Assembly: GCA_934254585.1 (NCBI GenBank)
Contig: CAKQLF010000004.1
Coordinates: 62,001-126,000 of the forward strand
DNA: 64,000 bases
Direction: 5' to 3'
Source of the DNA: an uncultured Alphaproteobacteria bacterium
GTDB lineage: Bacteria; Pseudomonadota; Alphaproteobacteria; RF32; CAG-239
This document shows, in pieces, positions 33,827-44,653 of the stretch. Each line of letters begins with the position of its first letter. Position 1 is the first letter of the stretch. The translations under genes and the position numbers were made by a program. Below the pieces are notes generated by a model. That model searched no databases and was not told the origin of the DNA. It saw nothing but the letters and a program-made list of their open reading frames with translations.

Positions 33827-34696
33827 ATGAGTTTATTTAAAGCGCAGTTTTATATTTTTCTGGGATTGGTCGCTCTGGGTTTAGTCCAGAGTTCAGTCTA
33901 TATTGTTTATCAGCCGGAACAGGCTATTGTTTTGCAATTCGGTAAGCCGATACGATTGGTTAACGACGCCGGATTGAAATTTAAAGTTCCGTTTATTCAA
34001 AAAGTTGTATTCTATGACTCTCGCTTGCTTAATTTGGATCCGCCGGCACAAGAGGTGGTTCTGAACGATAAAAAACGTTTGGATGTTGACAGCTTTACTC
34101 GTTATCAAATTGTTGACCCTCTAAAGTTTTATAAAACCGTGAAAACAGAAACTCAAGCTCGTAGCAAGTTGGAAGAAATTGTTAATTCTTCTTTGCGAAA
34201 AGTTTTGGGACGAGTGACTTTGACTGAATTATTATCTCAGCAACGTACGCAAATTATGGCGGATATCAGTAAAACGGTGAAACAAGATGCCGAAGCCATT
34301 GGTGTAAGCGTGGCCGATGTGCGGATTCGTCGTGCCGATTTGCCGATGGAGGTTATGCAAGCCATTAATGAGCGGATGAAGACCGAACGTCAGCGTGATG
34401 CTAAGGAGTTTCGCGCTAAAGGTCAGCAAAAAGCGCAGAATATTCGGGCAACGGCGGATAAAGAGGCGGCAATAATTGTGGCTGAAGCAGAAAAACAGTC
34501 GCAGATTTTGCGCGGTGAAGGTGATAGAGAGTCTGTGGCAATTTGGAATAAAACTGTGGGGCAAGATGTTGATTTCTATGAATTTTACCGCAGTCTTGAA
34601 GCCTATCGTAAATCTTTGGGCGATAGCGAAACGTCATTGGTTCTATCTCCGGATTCGCAATTTTTTAAGTACTTTAACACAACTTTGAAAAGGTAA
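33827..34696 (+). CDS. hflC: FtsH protease modulator HflC
   Basis: A 289-aa protein with an N-terminal membrane segment (about 8-27), the SPFH domain (Q-P-E-Q-A-I-V-L-Q-F-G) and an Ala/Glu/Gln-rich coiled coil (F-R-A-K-G-Q-Q-K-A-Q). HflC is the partner of HflK in the FtsH-HflKC quality-control complex. It lies 25 nt after hflK and 5 nt before degP. Confidence 0.95.
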   Translation: MSLFKAQFYIFLGLVALGLVQSSVYIVYQPEQAIVLQFGKPIRLVNDAGLKFKVPFIQKVVFYDSRLLNLDPPAQEVVLNDKKRLDVDSFTRYQIVDPLKFYKTVKTETQARSKLEEIVNSSLRKVLGRVTLTELLSQQRTQIMADISKTVKQDAEAIGVSVADVRIRRADLPMEVMQAINERMKTERQRDAKEFRAKGQQKAQNIRATADKEAAIIVAEAEKQSQILRGEGDRESVAIWNKTVGQDVDFYEFYRSLEAYRKSLGDSETSLVLSPDSQFFKYFNTTLKR

Positions 34697-34701
34697 AAGA
34701 A

Positions 34702-36003
34702 ATGTGTAAGTTTTGGACGTTTTTGATAATGACCGCAATGTGCGTTTTTAGGGCGCAGGCCGAGCCGCGCTCTTTGGAAGACGTGATTGAGGAAGTTAAT
34801 TCATCGGTAGTTAGTATTGCTGTTGATGTCAACGATGAAGAGCAATCGTTGGGTGCCGGAATTATAATCAGTGCCGATGGCTATGTGGTGACTAATGCCC
34901 ACGTTATGGAAAACGCCCAAAAAATTATGGTGCAAACTGCTGACGACGAAAATTTTGAGGCCGAATTAGTCGGCGTTGATGAAAAAACTGATATTGCTTT
35001 GCTGAAAGTGAAAAATCCGCTTAATTTGGAAGCCGGTCATTTTGGTGATTCCGACGCTATTCGTGTGGGAAATAAGGTTTTTGCCATAGGAAATCCGTTT
35101 GGTTTGGGTAATAGCGTGTCGTTGGGAATTATTTCGGCCAAGGAAAGGGATATTGATAAAGGGCCGTATGATAATTTTTTACAAACTGACGCCGCTATTA
35201 ATCAAGGAAATTCCGGTGGGCCATTGTTTAATATGGACGGTAAAATAATCGGTATGAATACGGCAATTTTCTCAGAAGACGGCAAAAACGTCGGAGTGGG
35301 ATTTGCTACGCCTTCGAATATGATAACTTGGGTTGTCGGACAGCTGAAAGAGCAGGGAAAGGTCGTTAGAGGTTGGTTGGGAATAGGCGTGCAAAAAATC
35401 CGAACTCGCGGCGAAGAAAAAAACAACGCACTGGCTATTTCTGCAATGGCGGAAAATTCTCCGGCCGCGCGAGCCGGTTTGCAGGTGGGGGATAAAATTA
35501 TGTCATTTGGTGAGATAGCCCTGAAAAATCCCCGCTTGTTCTCATTGGAAACAGCAAAATTAACACCGAATACGGTTGTGCCGATGGTGATAAATCGTGA
35601 TGGGCAAATAATTGACGTGCAAGTTGCAATTGCTGCGGCTCCTGAAGAAAAAGCTACTCCGGATACGAATAAAAAGAACGTTGTAGAAATCAGAAGTCTC
35701 GAAGATTTGGGGCTTGATAAATATAAAGTAGGTAAGGCGGTGTCCTTTCCGGAGCTTGGCATTTCGGCCTATTATGATGAAAGTGACAAAGAGTTTGCCA
35801 TAACCGGAGTTGTTTCCGGTTCGGAGGCTGAAGAAAAGGGAATTAAAATCGGTGACAGAATTAGTCAGGTGAACAATCGTGTTGTCTATGGTGTTGAGGA
35901 TTTACAAACCAAAATAAAACAGGCTGCCGGCAGATTGATGCAGTTGCAGCTTAAAGAAGGCAATGACGTATATAATGTGGCTTTACGCTCAGGGGCAAAA
36001 TAA
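34702..36003 (+). CDS. degP: periplasmic Do-like serine protease (DegP/HtrA family)
   Basis: A 433-aa protein with a signal peptide (cleavage near AQA, residue 20). The trypsin-like domain has the full triad: His67 (T-N-A-H-V), Asp97 (K-T-D-I-A-L-L-K-V), Ser171 (G-N-S-G-G-P-L). Two PDZ domains follow (about 225-305 and 345-430). It is slightly shorter than E. coli DegP. It degrades or chaperones misfolded periplasmic proteins. Its TAA overlaps the holC ATG (TAATG). Confidence 0.95.
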   Translation: MCKFWTFLIMTAMCVFRAQAEPRSLEDVIEEVNSSVVSIAVDVNDEEQSLGAGIIISADGYVVTNAHVMENAQKIMVQTADDENFEAELVGVDEKTDIALLKVKNPLNLEAGHFGDSDAIRVGNKVFAIGNPFGLGNSVSLGIISAKERDIDKGPYDNFLQTDAAINQGNSGGPLFNMDGKIIGMNTAIFSEDGKNVGVGFATPSNMITWVVGQLKEQGKVVRGWLGIGVQKIRTRGEEKNNALAISAMAENSPAARAGLQVGDKIMSFGEIALKNPRLFSLETAKLTPNTVVPMVINRDGQIIDVQVAIAAAPEEKATPDTNKKNVVEIRSLEDLGLDKYKVGKAVSFPELGISAYYDESDKEFAITGVVSGSEAEEKGIKIGDRISQVNNRVVYGVEDLQTKIKQAAGRLMQLQLKEGNDVYNVALRSGAK

Positions 36004-36458
36004 TGGCAAGAGTCGATTTTTATCATCTGCAAAAAACTGTTCTGGAGGATATGTTGCCTAAGCTGTTGTTAAAAGCATACGCAACGGGCAAACATATAAA
36101 AGTAAAAGTGGGTACGGAAGAAAGAGTGGAGTTCTTAAATTCGCAACTCTGGACTTTTTCGGATACAAGTTTCTTGCCGCACGGCAGTAAAAAGGACGGA
36201 TTTGCCGAGCAACAGCCAATTTGGCTTGCCGCGGATGCCGAAAATCCGAATAACGCCGATTTTTTGGTTTTGGTTGACGGAGCCGAAGAACCGTCTGAAA
36301 CAATACAAAATTACGAAAGGGTTTTTAATGTTTTCGACGGCAATTCTCAGGAGACCTTGGCGCAGGCTCGCCGTTTGTGGAAAGAATATAAAAATGCCGG
36401 TTTTGAGGTTTATTATTGGCAACAAGATGAGAATAATGTTTGGATGCAAAAAGCTTGA
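36003..36458 (+). CDS. holC: DNA polymerase III chi subunit
   Basis: A 151-aa protein with the HolC pattern: V-D-F-Y-H-L at the start, then K-A-Y-A-T-G-K-H-I, L-W-T-F-S-D-T-S-F-L-P-H-G, P-I-W-L, and A-R-x-L-W-K near the end. Chi links the clamp loader to SSB. Translation is probably coupled to degP by a 1-nt stop/start overlap. Confidence 0.92.
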   Translation: MARVDFYHLQKTVLEDMLPKLLLKAYATGKHIKVKVGTEERVEFLNSQLWTFSDTSFLPHGSKKDGFAEQQPIWLAADAENPNNADFLVLVDGAEEPSETIQNYERVFNVFDGNSQETLAQARRLWKEYKNAGFEVYYWQQDENNVWMQKA

Positions 36459-36538
36459 GCGAGCATAAGCTTAAAAAAATCTTGAAATTAATGCCGAAAA
36501 AATTATTATCAAAGAAAAATGAACTAAAGGAGAAAATT

Positions 36539-37504
36539 GTGACGGAAAATAAAGATATAGAAGTTGCTAAACAAACTATTGACCGCGAGGTTGAAGCTTT
36601 GAAGGCAATGGAAAATGAACTTGACGATACATTAACGACGGCTGTTGAGGTTTTGCAAAATACAAAAGGACGCGTTATTGTTACCGGTATGGGAAAATCT
36701 GGGCACATCGGCCGCAAAATAGCGGCGACTTTTGCCTCGACCGGAACTCCTTCTTTCTTTTTGCATCCTGGAGAAGCTAGCCACGGTGATTTGGGAATGA
36801 TTACTCCTAACGATACGGTTCTGGCTATTTCCAACAGCGGAGAATCAAAAGAACTGTCGGATATTTTGGTTTATTGCCGTCGCTTTGGCGTTCCGTTGAT
36901 TGCCCTAACCAAAAATCCGGAAAGTTCACTGGGAAAAAACAGTAACTATGTGCTGAAACTTCCTTCTAATCGTGAGGCTTGTCCATTGGGTTTAGCCCCA
37001 ACCTCATCAACAACGGCCACCTTGGTTATGGGTGATGTTTTGGCGGCAGATTTAATGGTTAGACGCGGTTTTACCGAGGCTGATTTCCATTTGCGTCACC
37101 CGGGGGGAAAATTGGGCTCAATTTTGCGCCACGTTTCAGACGTTATGCACAGCGGCGATGAAATGCCACTGGTTTTGGATACGGCTATTATGCAAGATGC
37201 GTTAATCAAAATGTCTGAAAAAATGTTGGGGTGTGTCGGAATTGTCAACAAAGAAGGTGATTTAATCGGAATTATCACCGATGGCGACTTGCGTCGTTGG
37301 ATGTCACCGGATTTGATTACTGAAAAAGTGTCTAAAGTTATGACTAAAAATCCGAAAACTATTGCTCCTGAGGCTCTGATTGCCGAGGCAGTGAATGTTA
37401 TGAACAACACCGGACGTGGTATAACCAATTTGTTTGTGGTTAAAGGAACTAAACCGGTCGGAGTTATTCATATTCACGATTGCTTGAAAGCAGGAGTTAG
37501 CTGA
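36539..37504 (+). CDS. kdsD: arabinose-5-phosphate isomerase (KdsD/KpsF family)
   Basis: I start at GTG 36539, which has AAAGGAG 7 nt upstream and gives 321 aa, the family length; the longer frame from 36440 would overlap holC. A SIS domain (G-M-G-K-S-G-H-I-G, then S-N-S-G-E-S-K-E-L) is followed by two CBS domains (about 205-320). It converts ribulose-5-phosphate to arabinose-5-phosphate for KDO synthesis, so the organism probably makes LPS. It precedes the lpt genes, a conserved order. Confidence 0.94.
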   Translation: MTENKDIEVAKQTIDREVEALKAMENELDDTLTTAVEVLQNTKGRVIVTGMGKSGHIGRKIAATFASTGTPSFFLHPGEASHGDLGMITPNDTVLAISNSGESKELSDILVYCRRFGVPLIALTKNPESSLGKNSNYVLKLPSNREACPLGLAPTSSTTATLVMGDVLAADLMVRRGFTEADFHLRHPGGKLGSILRHVSDVMHSGDEMPLVLDTAIMQDALIKMSEKMLGCVGIVNKEGDLIGIITDGDLRRWMSPDLITEKVSKVMTKNPKTIAPEALIAEAVNVMNNTGRGITNLFVVKGTKPVGVIHIHDCLKAGVS

Positions 37505-37507
37505 TTT

Positions 37508-38569
37508 ATGTTCGATTCGCACAAAATAGACGCCTATTTTAACGGAGAACAGCCGTTTGACAATGAACGTCCGAATGATAAGCCGAAATCATCAAAATGG
37601 TTACGTCTTATCAAGTTGGGTTTTCCGTGTTTGGCCGCGGCTATTTTAGGGGTTATGGTGATTATGCCAAACATAAAAAAAAGTGTGAAATTACAAAGCG
37701 ATGTCACGCTTCCCCGTAAAAATGAAATGGAAAAATTGCATATTGAGCAAACCGTCTATTATGCCACCGACGGCAAAAATCGTGTGAATACCGTAACAGC
37801 GGATAGCGTTGATGAAGTTGAAGTCGGTTCCAAAGAAGTAAAAATCAACAGTCCGAAAGCCGAAATATTAACAGATAACGGGCCGCTGAAAATTCAATCG
37901 GTGACCGGCTTTTTCAACCAAGAAAAAAATATTTTGACTTTACAGGAAAACGTGGTTGCCAAAGATGAAAAAGATTCGGTGGTTGAAACACAAAAAGCCA
38001 TCTATGATTTTACCAATGATTATGGTTTTGGCGATGAGCGCGTCAACGCCGAAGGAAGCTGGGGAGATTTAGAAGCTGACGGTTTTGAATATTATAAATC
38101 CGAAAATATTTTGGTTCTGAAAGGCCGGCACATAGTCAACACCTCACAGGGAGTTTTAACGGCGGAAAAAGAAACGCGATATTTTCAGACCGAACATAAA
38201 AGTGTGTCTTTAGGAAATGTTATTGTTCGGCAGGGAGATAATATTTTATATTCTGACAAACTGATAGCCTTTTATTCTCGTGATAATAAACTCGAAAAAG
38301 CCGAGGTTTATGGCAATGTGCGGATAATTACTCCAAAAGGCAAGGCCTATGGTGATAGGGGAATATACAATCCTAAAACGGCAAAGATAGAATTGCTAGG
38401 CAAAGTTAAGCTTGAACAACGGGGAAATGTTATTAACGGTGATAAAGCCGAAACAGATTTGAATACGCAAATTAGCCGAATTACCGGCAATCAAAAAACA
38501 GGCGGACGTATCAGCGGTACGTTTTACAGCAAAAGAAAGGCGAAAGATGATAAAAAATCAGACAAATGA
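37508..38569 (+). CDS. lptC: LptC-LptA fusion, LPS transport periplasmic bridge
   Basis: A 353-aa protein, about twice the length of LptC. Residues 1-30 are cytoplasmic, about 33-52 a membrane anchor, about 70-200 an LptC-type beta-jellyroll (Y-Y-A-T-D-G-K-N-R-V, I-N-S-P-K-A). Residues about 235-340 repeat the fold with the LptA/OstA pattern (Y-S-D-K-L, A-E-V-Y-G-N-V-R-I, G-D-R-G-I-Y, G-D-K-A-E-T). No separate lptA lies between it and lptB. It carries LPS from LptB2FG across the periplasm. The end overlaps lptB by 23 nt. Confidence 0.8.
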   Translation: MFDSHKIDAYFNGEQPFDNERPNDKPKSSKWLRLIKLGFPCLAAAILGVMVIMPNIKKSVKLQSDVTLPRKNEMEKLHIEQTVYYATDGKNRVNTVTADSVDEVEVGSKEVKINSPKAEILTDNGPLKIQSVTGFFNQEKNILTLQENVVAKDEKDSVVETQKAIYDFTNDYGFGDERVNAEGSWGDLEADGFEYYKSENILVLKGRHIVNTSQGVLTAEKETRYFQTEHKSVSLGNVIVRQGDNILYSDKLIAFYSRDNKLEKAEVYGNVRIITPKGKAYGDRGIYNPKTAKIELLGKVKLEQRGNVINGDKAETDLNTQISRITGNQKTGGRISGTFYSKRKAKDDKKSDK

Positions 38570-39293
38570 AACCGAAGAGCTGGAAATTTTCAATATCGGG
38601 AAAAAATATAAGAAGCGCACAGTGCTGAAAAATGTGTCTTTGCACGTTAAAAAAGGTGAGGCTGTTGGTTTGTTGGGACCGAACGGAGCCGGCAAAACCA
38701 CTTGCTTTTATTGCGTGACCGGTTTGATTACGCCTGATTACGGCGATGTTTATGTCGGTGGCAAGGATATTACCGATATGCCGATGTATAAGCGCGCGCG
38801 TATGGGAATCGGCTATTTGCCGCAAGAGGCTTCAATTTTCCGCACTTTGAGCGTTGAAGATAACATAAAATCTATTTTGCAGATTGTTATAGATGATGAA
38901 GAACAACGCGAGGCAATGCTTGAAGAATTGCTTAATGAATTTTCCATTGCGCATTTGCGTAAATCTCCGGCATTGGCTTTATCCGGCGGCGAGCGACGTC
39001 GTTTGGAAATAGCCCGAGCGTTGGCCAGCCGTCCGAATTTTATTTTGTTGGACGAACCGCTTGCGGGAATTGACCCTATTGCCGTGGGAGAAATTCGGAC
39101 CCTTGTTTCACAACTGAAAAATCGTGGTTTAGGGGTGTTGATTACCGATCATAATGTGCGGGAAACTCTGGATATTATTGATAGAGCCTATATTTTACAC
39201 GGCGGAACGGTTTTAATGGAGGGAACTCCTGATGAAATTGTAGCCAATGAGGAAGTACGCAAAGTATATTTGGGTGATAATTTCTCATTATAA
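38547..39293 (+). CDS. lptB: LPS export ABC transporter ATPase LptB
   Basis: A 248-aa ABC ATPase. Walker A is GPNGAGKTT (44-52), the Q-loop P-Q-E-A lies near 92-95, the signature LSGGE is at 145-149, Walker B is F-I-L-L-D-E-P (165-171), and the switch His is in T-D-H-N-V. The family traits Y-L-P-Q-E-A-S-I-F-R and D-H-N-V-R-E-T-L are present. It powers extraction of LPS from the inner membrane. Its start overlaps the lptC-lptA fusion. Confidence 0.96.
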   Translation: MIKNQTNETEELEIFNIGKKYKKRTVLKNVSLHVKKGEAVGLLGPNGAGKTTCFYCVTGLITPDYGDVYVGGKDITDMPMYKRARMGIGYLPQEASIFRTLSVEDNIKSILQIVIDDEEQREAMLEELLNEFSIAHLRKSPALALSGGERRRLEIARALASRPNFILLDEPLAGIDPIAVGEIRTLVSQLKNRGLGVLITDHNVRETLDIIDRAYILHGGTVLMEGTPDEIVANEEVRKVYLGDNFSL

Positions 39294-39305
39294 AAAAGTA
39301 TATTG

Positions 39306-39333
39306 TTTACTTTTGCTTAAACAGTGTTATACT
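39306..39333 (+). promoter_or_regulatory. sigma70-like promoter of hpf-ptsN
   Basis: TTTACT (39306-39311), a 16-nt spacer, TATACT (39328-39333). It lies 56 nt before the hpf start in the lptB-hpf gap. In many proteobacteria rpoN sits between lptB and hpf; it is absent here. Confidence 0.55.
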
Positions 39334-39388
39334 ATAAAACAGTTACAAAAGGCGATTGTGCCGAAATAATTAACAAATGAGGTAAATT

Positions 39389-39949
39389 ATGAAGATTACA
39401 TTAACAGGAAAACAAGTTGACATTAGTGATAGATTGCGCGGCCGTGTTGAGGAAGCTGTTGAAAATGCTGTGAATAAGTATTTTAACGCTCCAATCAGCT
39501 GCAGTGTTGCTTTCTCTAAAGACGGTGAAGATTTTAGAGCCGAAGTAACAGTTCATCCTGCTAAAAATATTGTTTTAAAAGGTACGGGTGTGGCTGCCGA
39601 TCCATATTCTGCTTTTGATAATGCAAATGAACACATTGCTACCCGCTTGCGTCGTCAAAAGACAAAATTGAATGACCATAAAGGCAAAACCGGTATTGTG
39701 GAAATGGCTCACGCAGCTGTTTTCCCTGTTAAAGAAACCGAAGATGAAATGAGCATTGACGAGTCTGCTCCTTTGACAATTGCTGAAACCGATGCCAATA
39801 TTAAAGTTTGCACCGTAAGCGAAGCTGTTATGTATATGGACTTGGCCGATGAAAACGCTTTGATGTTCCGTAACAGTGCCAACAACCGCATCAGTATGGT
39901 ATATCGTCGCAAAGATGGTAACATCGGTTGGGTAGAACCGGCAGAATAA
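39389..39949 (+). CDS. hpf: ribosome hibernation promoting factor, long form
   Basis: A 186-aa protein with an N-terminal S30AE domain (I-T-L-T-G-K-Q-V-D-I-S-D at the start; A-F-D-N-A-N-E-H-I-A-T-R-L-R-R-Q-K-T-K-L near 72-91). After a linker comes the C-terminal dimerisation domain (S-E-A-V-M-Y-M-D-L, then F-R-N-S, Y-R-R-K-D-G-N-I-G-W-V-E-P). Long HPF dimerises 70S ribosomes into 100S particles in stationary phase. It is followed by ptsN. Confidence 0.94.
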   Translation: MKITLTGKQVDISDRLRGRVEEAVENAVNKYFNAPISCSVAFSKDGEDFRAEVTVHPAKNIVLKGTGVAADPYSAFDNANEHIATRLRRQKTKLNDHKGKTGIVEMAHAAVFPVKETEDEMSIDESAPLTIAETDANIKVCTVSEAVMYMDLADENALMFRNSANNRISMVYRRKDGNIGWVEPAE

Positions 39950-39969
39950 GCATAACAAAAGGGAAAAAA

Positions 39970-40413
39970 ATGGGAATTTCAGATATTTTGTCCGAAGATA
40001 TGGTGTTAGCCAGTGTCGATGCGGAAAACAAACGCGGATTGCTTGAAAGTTTAGCGGATTTTGTCGCCGAAAAAGAAAATTTAGATAAAAATTCCATTTT
40101 TGAGGCAATTCTGGAACGCGAAAACTTAGGCTCAACCGGCTACGGCGAAGGTGTGGCATTCCCGCACGCCCGCATAGAAGGCTTAGACAAGGTTATTGCC
40201 GTGTTTGCCCGCTTGAACAAGGGAATTGATTATGATTCGCTTGATGGTCACTCGGTGGATTTGGTGGGCTTTTTGCTTTCACCTGAAAGAAGCGGGGAAG
40301 ATCATCTGCAAGCTTTGGCGGTTATGTCGCGAATTTTGAAAGATGCGGGCACTTGCCGTAAGATTCGTGAAGCAAAATCGGCTCACGAAATTTATGAAGC
40401 TTTGCAAAAATAA
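39970..40413 (+). CDS. ptsN: PTS IIA-like nitrogen regulatory protein PtsN
   Basis: A 147-aa EIIA-Ntr protein. The start at 39970 replaces a longer frame that would overlap hpf. The phosphorylatable His is His66 in G-V-A-F-P-H-A-R; G-S-T-G-Y-G-E-G precedes it and F-L-L-S-P-E follows later. PtsN is the output of the nitrogen PTS and tunes K+ and carbon/nitrogen balance. It ends at a strong terminator. Confidence 0.94.
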   Translation: MGISDILSEDMVLASVDAENKRGLLESLADFVAEKENLDKNSIFEAILERENLGSTGYGEGVAFPHARIEGLDKVIAVFARLNKGIDYDSLDGHSVDLVGFLLSPERSGEDHLQALAVMSRILKDAGTCRKIREAKSAHEIYEALQK

Positions 40414-40430
40414 AGCTATATAAAAGTAAA

Positions 40431-40468
40431 AAAAAGGAAGTTCTCTGAGTGGAACTTCCTTTTTTTTG
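40431..40468. terminator. bidirectional Rho-independent terminator
   Basis: GGAAGTTC (40436-40443), 8-nt loop, GAACTTCC (40452-40459), then nine T; the left side is an A-run, so it can serve ptsN on + and the 138-aa gene on -. Confidence 0.88.
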
Positions 40469-40469
40469 T

Positions 40470-40886
40470 TCAAATTTCTCGTTTGTAATGTGTAAATATC
40501 TCGCGTAAACCGCAGAAATAATAAAAATACAGCCAAATTGCCGCAACATAAACAAAAGGAATGTAAACAGCCATCATCATCGTCAGGATAACAAAAATTC
40601 CGTCAGTCATATCAGGACAAGCATCAAGCAGCATTTTCCACAAAAACAAAGCATTAATTGCCACATTTACAGCCACAATAAGTATTAACCCGCCAACCAA
40701 TGGCATAATTAACTTCTGAAAGCTGAAATATAAGCGATAACTCCATATCAAACCGACAATCCACAAAAAAGTGCCGCCGATAATTTCTCCAAGAGGCCAC
40801 TCAAACGGACAGCCTGAAAGATATTCCAAACAGGCTAAAAGTAGAGTTGTGATGGTCACTCCGGCCAAAATAATAAGATTTTTCAT
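40470..40886 (-). CDS. small four-helix membrane protein of unknown function
   Basis: A 138-aa hydrophobic protein with about four membrane segments (near 4-20, 35-53, 58-83 and 96-122) and a basic C-terminus (T-H-Y-K-R-E). No family is recognised. It shares a terminator with ptsN and is divergent from gyrB. Coding is supported by its length and membrane-protein composition. Confidence 0.55.
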   Translation of the reverse strand: MKNLIILAGVTITTLLLACLEYLSGCPFEWPLGEIIGGTFLWIVGLIWSYRLYFSFQKLIMPLVGGLILIVAVNVAINALFLWKMLLDACPDMTDGIFVILTMMMAVYIPFVYVAAIWLYFYYFCGLREIFTHYKREI

Positions 40887-41000
40887 AAGCTTAAAATAAT
40901 ATAAAAAATTATATAAATTACGTCATAAGTTTAACTCTTCTGAAAACAAAAATCAAGCGCATTTTTTGTGCGTTTTCCGTTTATAACTTTGATTTTGTGC

Positions 41001-41029
41001 TTGGTAAATTTGGCGGTTCGAGCTATATT
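41001..41029 (+). promoter_or_regulatory. sigma70-like promoter of gyrB
   Basis: TTGGTA (41001-41006), a 17-nt spacer, TATATT (41024-41029), 37 nt before the chosen gyrB start. Confidence 0.5.
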
Positions 41030-41065
41030 TGTTCTATGTGAAAAATTAAATTTATGAGGATTTCA

Positions 41066-43507
<2,442 letters not shown>

Positions 43508-43527
43508 AAAGTTTTCTAACTCCGGCG

Positions 43528-43556
43528 AACACCTCGTTGATAAAACGAGGTGTTTT
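43528..43556. terminator. terminator between gyrB and prepilin-like gene B
   Basis: AACACCTCGTT (43528-43538), loop GATAA, AACGAGGTGTT (43544-43554), then T. It terminates gyrB and could also serve the convergent gene ending at 43575. Confidence 0.85.
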
Positions 43557-43574
43557 GCTGTTTGCATTATTATT

Positions 43575-44285
43575 TTAGTAGCCGGTGAAAACAAAGGCAC
43601 ATAGATGATCGGAATCTGAGCAATCACAAGCTAAAGCCGCTTTATCCGGAGATATGGGAATTTGATTATAATTGGCGCAGGCTGCGCCATAACCTTTTTG
43701 AAACCAATCTTCTTCTTCATAAGTAAAGCAATCAGCGAGTCCTAATGGTGGACCAACTCTAATGCTACCAACCTCGACGGCCCCAAAATAATTTTGCCAA
43801 GATTGAGTAGCTAACTCCATACAGGCATCTTCAGGGATATTATTGATGTATATTGAATAAGCTCTCATTTCAGCATCATATTCCTCATCAGTAATATCAC
43901 CACTACCATTAGTATGCGTATAATCATAAAAAGCTCCTTGAATGACAACTCTACCATTAAAAGCATTTTTTATTTCACCATTTTCATCATACATTTCCGC
44001 CGGAACAATTCCGAAAGTTTTAAAATCAATATCATTTAAGTCGTCTAAGCTCGCGTAATTTTTTTGATTAGCGTATAACGTTTTTATGTTATTGGCTATT
44101 GTCATAACTTCATCAATAACTTTATTGGTTTTGAACTTGGTCATTGCTTTGGAATAACCGGCGATTCCGCCGACGCTCAAAACACCAACTATAGCTAATA
44201 CACCGAGCATTTCTATCATTGACCGACCTAAACAACAAATGTCATTGCCGGACGTGACACACTTCCTCTCAACATTGTCATCCAC
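43575..44285 (-). CDS. type IV prepilin-like protein with repeat-associated leader, copy B
   Basis: A 236-aa frame from a GTG; the prepilin motif follows at about residue 20: G, then R-S-M-I-E-M-L-G-V-L-A-I-V-G-V-L-S-V-G-G. The body is pilin-like with C-terminal cysteines (A-C-D-C-S-D, L-C-A-F-V). The frame stays open upstream through the palindromic repeat, reading V-I-R-G-L-R-P-A-N-L-D-x-R, as in copies A and C. The true start is therefore uncertain and no ribosome site is seen before the GTG. The codons for G-R-S (GGT CGG TCA) differ from copies A and C (GGA AGA AGT), so this part of the leader is probably translated. Confidence 0.6.
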   Translation of the reverse strand: MDDNVERKCVTSGNDICCLGRSMIEMLGVLAIVGVLSVGGIAGYSKAMTKFKTNKVIDEVMTIANNIKTLYANQKNYASLDDLNDIDFKTFGIVPAEMYDENGEIKNAFNGRVVIQGAFYDYTHTNGSGDITDEEYDAEMRAYSIYINNIPEDACMELATQSWQNYFGAVEVGSIRVGPPLGLADCFTYEEEDWFQKGYGAACANYNQIPISPDKAALACDCSDSDHLCAFVFTGY

Positions 44286-44334
44286 GGGCTTGACCCGTGG
44301 ATCTAGATTTGCGGGTCTGAGCCCGCGAATGACT
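44237..44334 (-). repeat. dispersed double-hairpin palindromic repeat, locus B
   Basis: GTCATTGCCGGACGTGA (44241-44257), then hairpin ATCCACGGG (44280-44288)/CCCGTGGAT (44294-44302), CTAG, then hairpin ATTTGCGGG (44307-44315)/CCCGCGAAT (44322-44330). Seen from the gene on the - strand, the order is the same as at loci A and C. The rest of the gap up to 44653 is AT-rich, with a short GA dinucleotide run near 44478-44490 and no gene I can support. Confidence 0.8.
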
Positions 44335-44653
44335 GGTGCTAGAATTGCTTGCTTTGTGCAGCCTGCCAGTTTCGTGCTGTGCTTGTTATTCTCGCATACA
44401 TCATTTTTTCTGAAAAAACTTGCAAAAACGTCTGTAGCGGCAAAAAATATACCTTTAATCAGATGTTTAGGATTTGCAGAGAGAGAGAGAGACCTTTTGA
44501 TTGCTTATTTTTCATCTTTCTTTCCTCATAAAATTAGGTGAATTGTTAAACATCTTAATTATAGCAAACACTCCTTAATAAATCAATAAAATCAATTTGC
44601 TAAATGATGTAAATAGAAAACATAGAGTATAAAAAAAGAGGCGTAAAAGCCTC

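Noticed and set aside
36440..36538. Upstream extension of kdsD by 33 codons
   Set aside because: It overlaps holC and lacks a ribosome site, while GTG 36539 has AAAGGAG and gives the family length.
44239..44541. 100-codon frame on + in the gap after prepilin copy B
   Set aside because: It reads the palindromic repeat antisense and is antisense to the open leader frame of copy B; no ribosome site.
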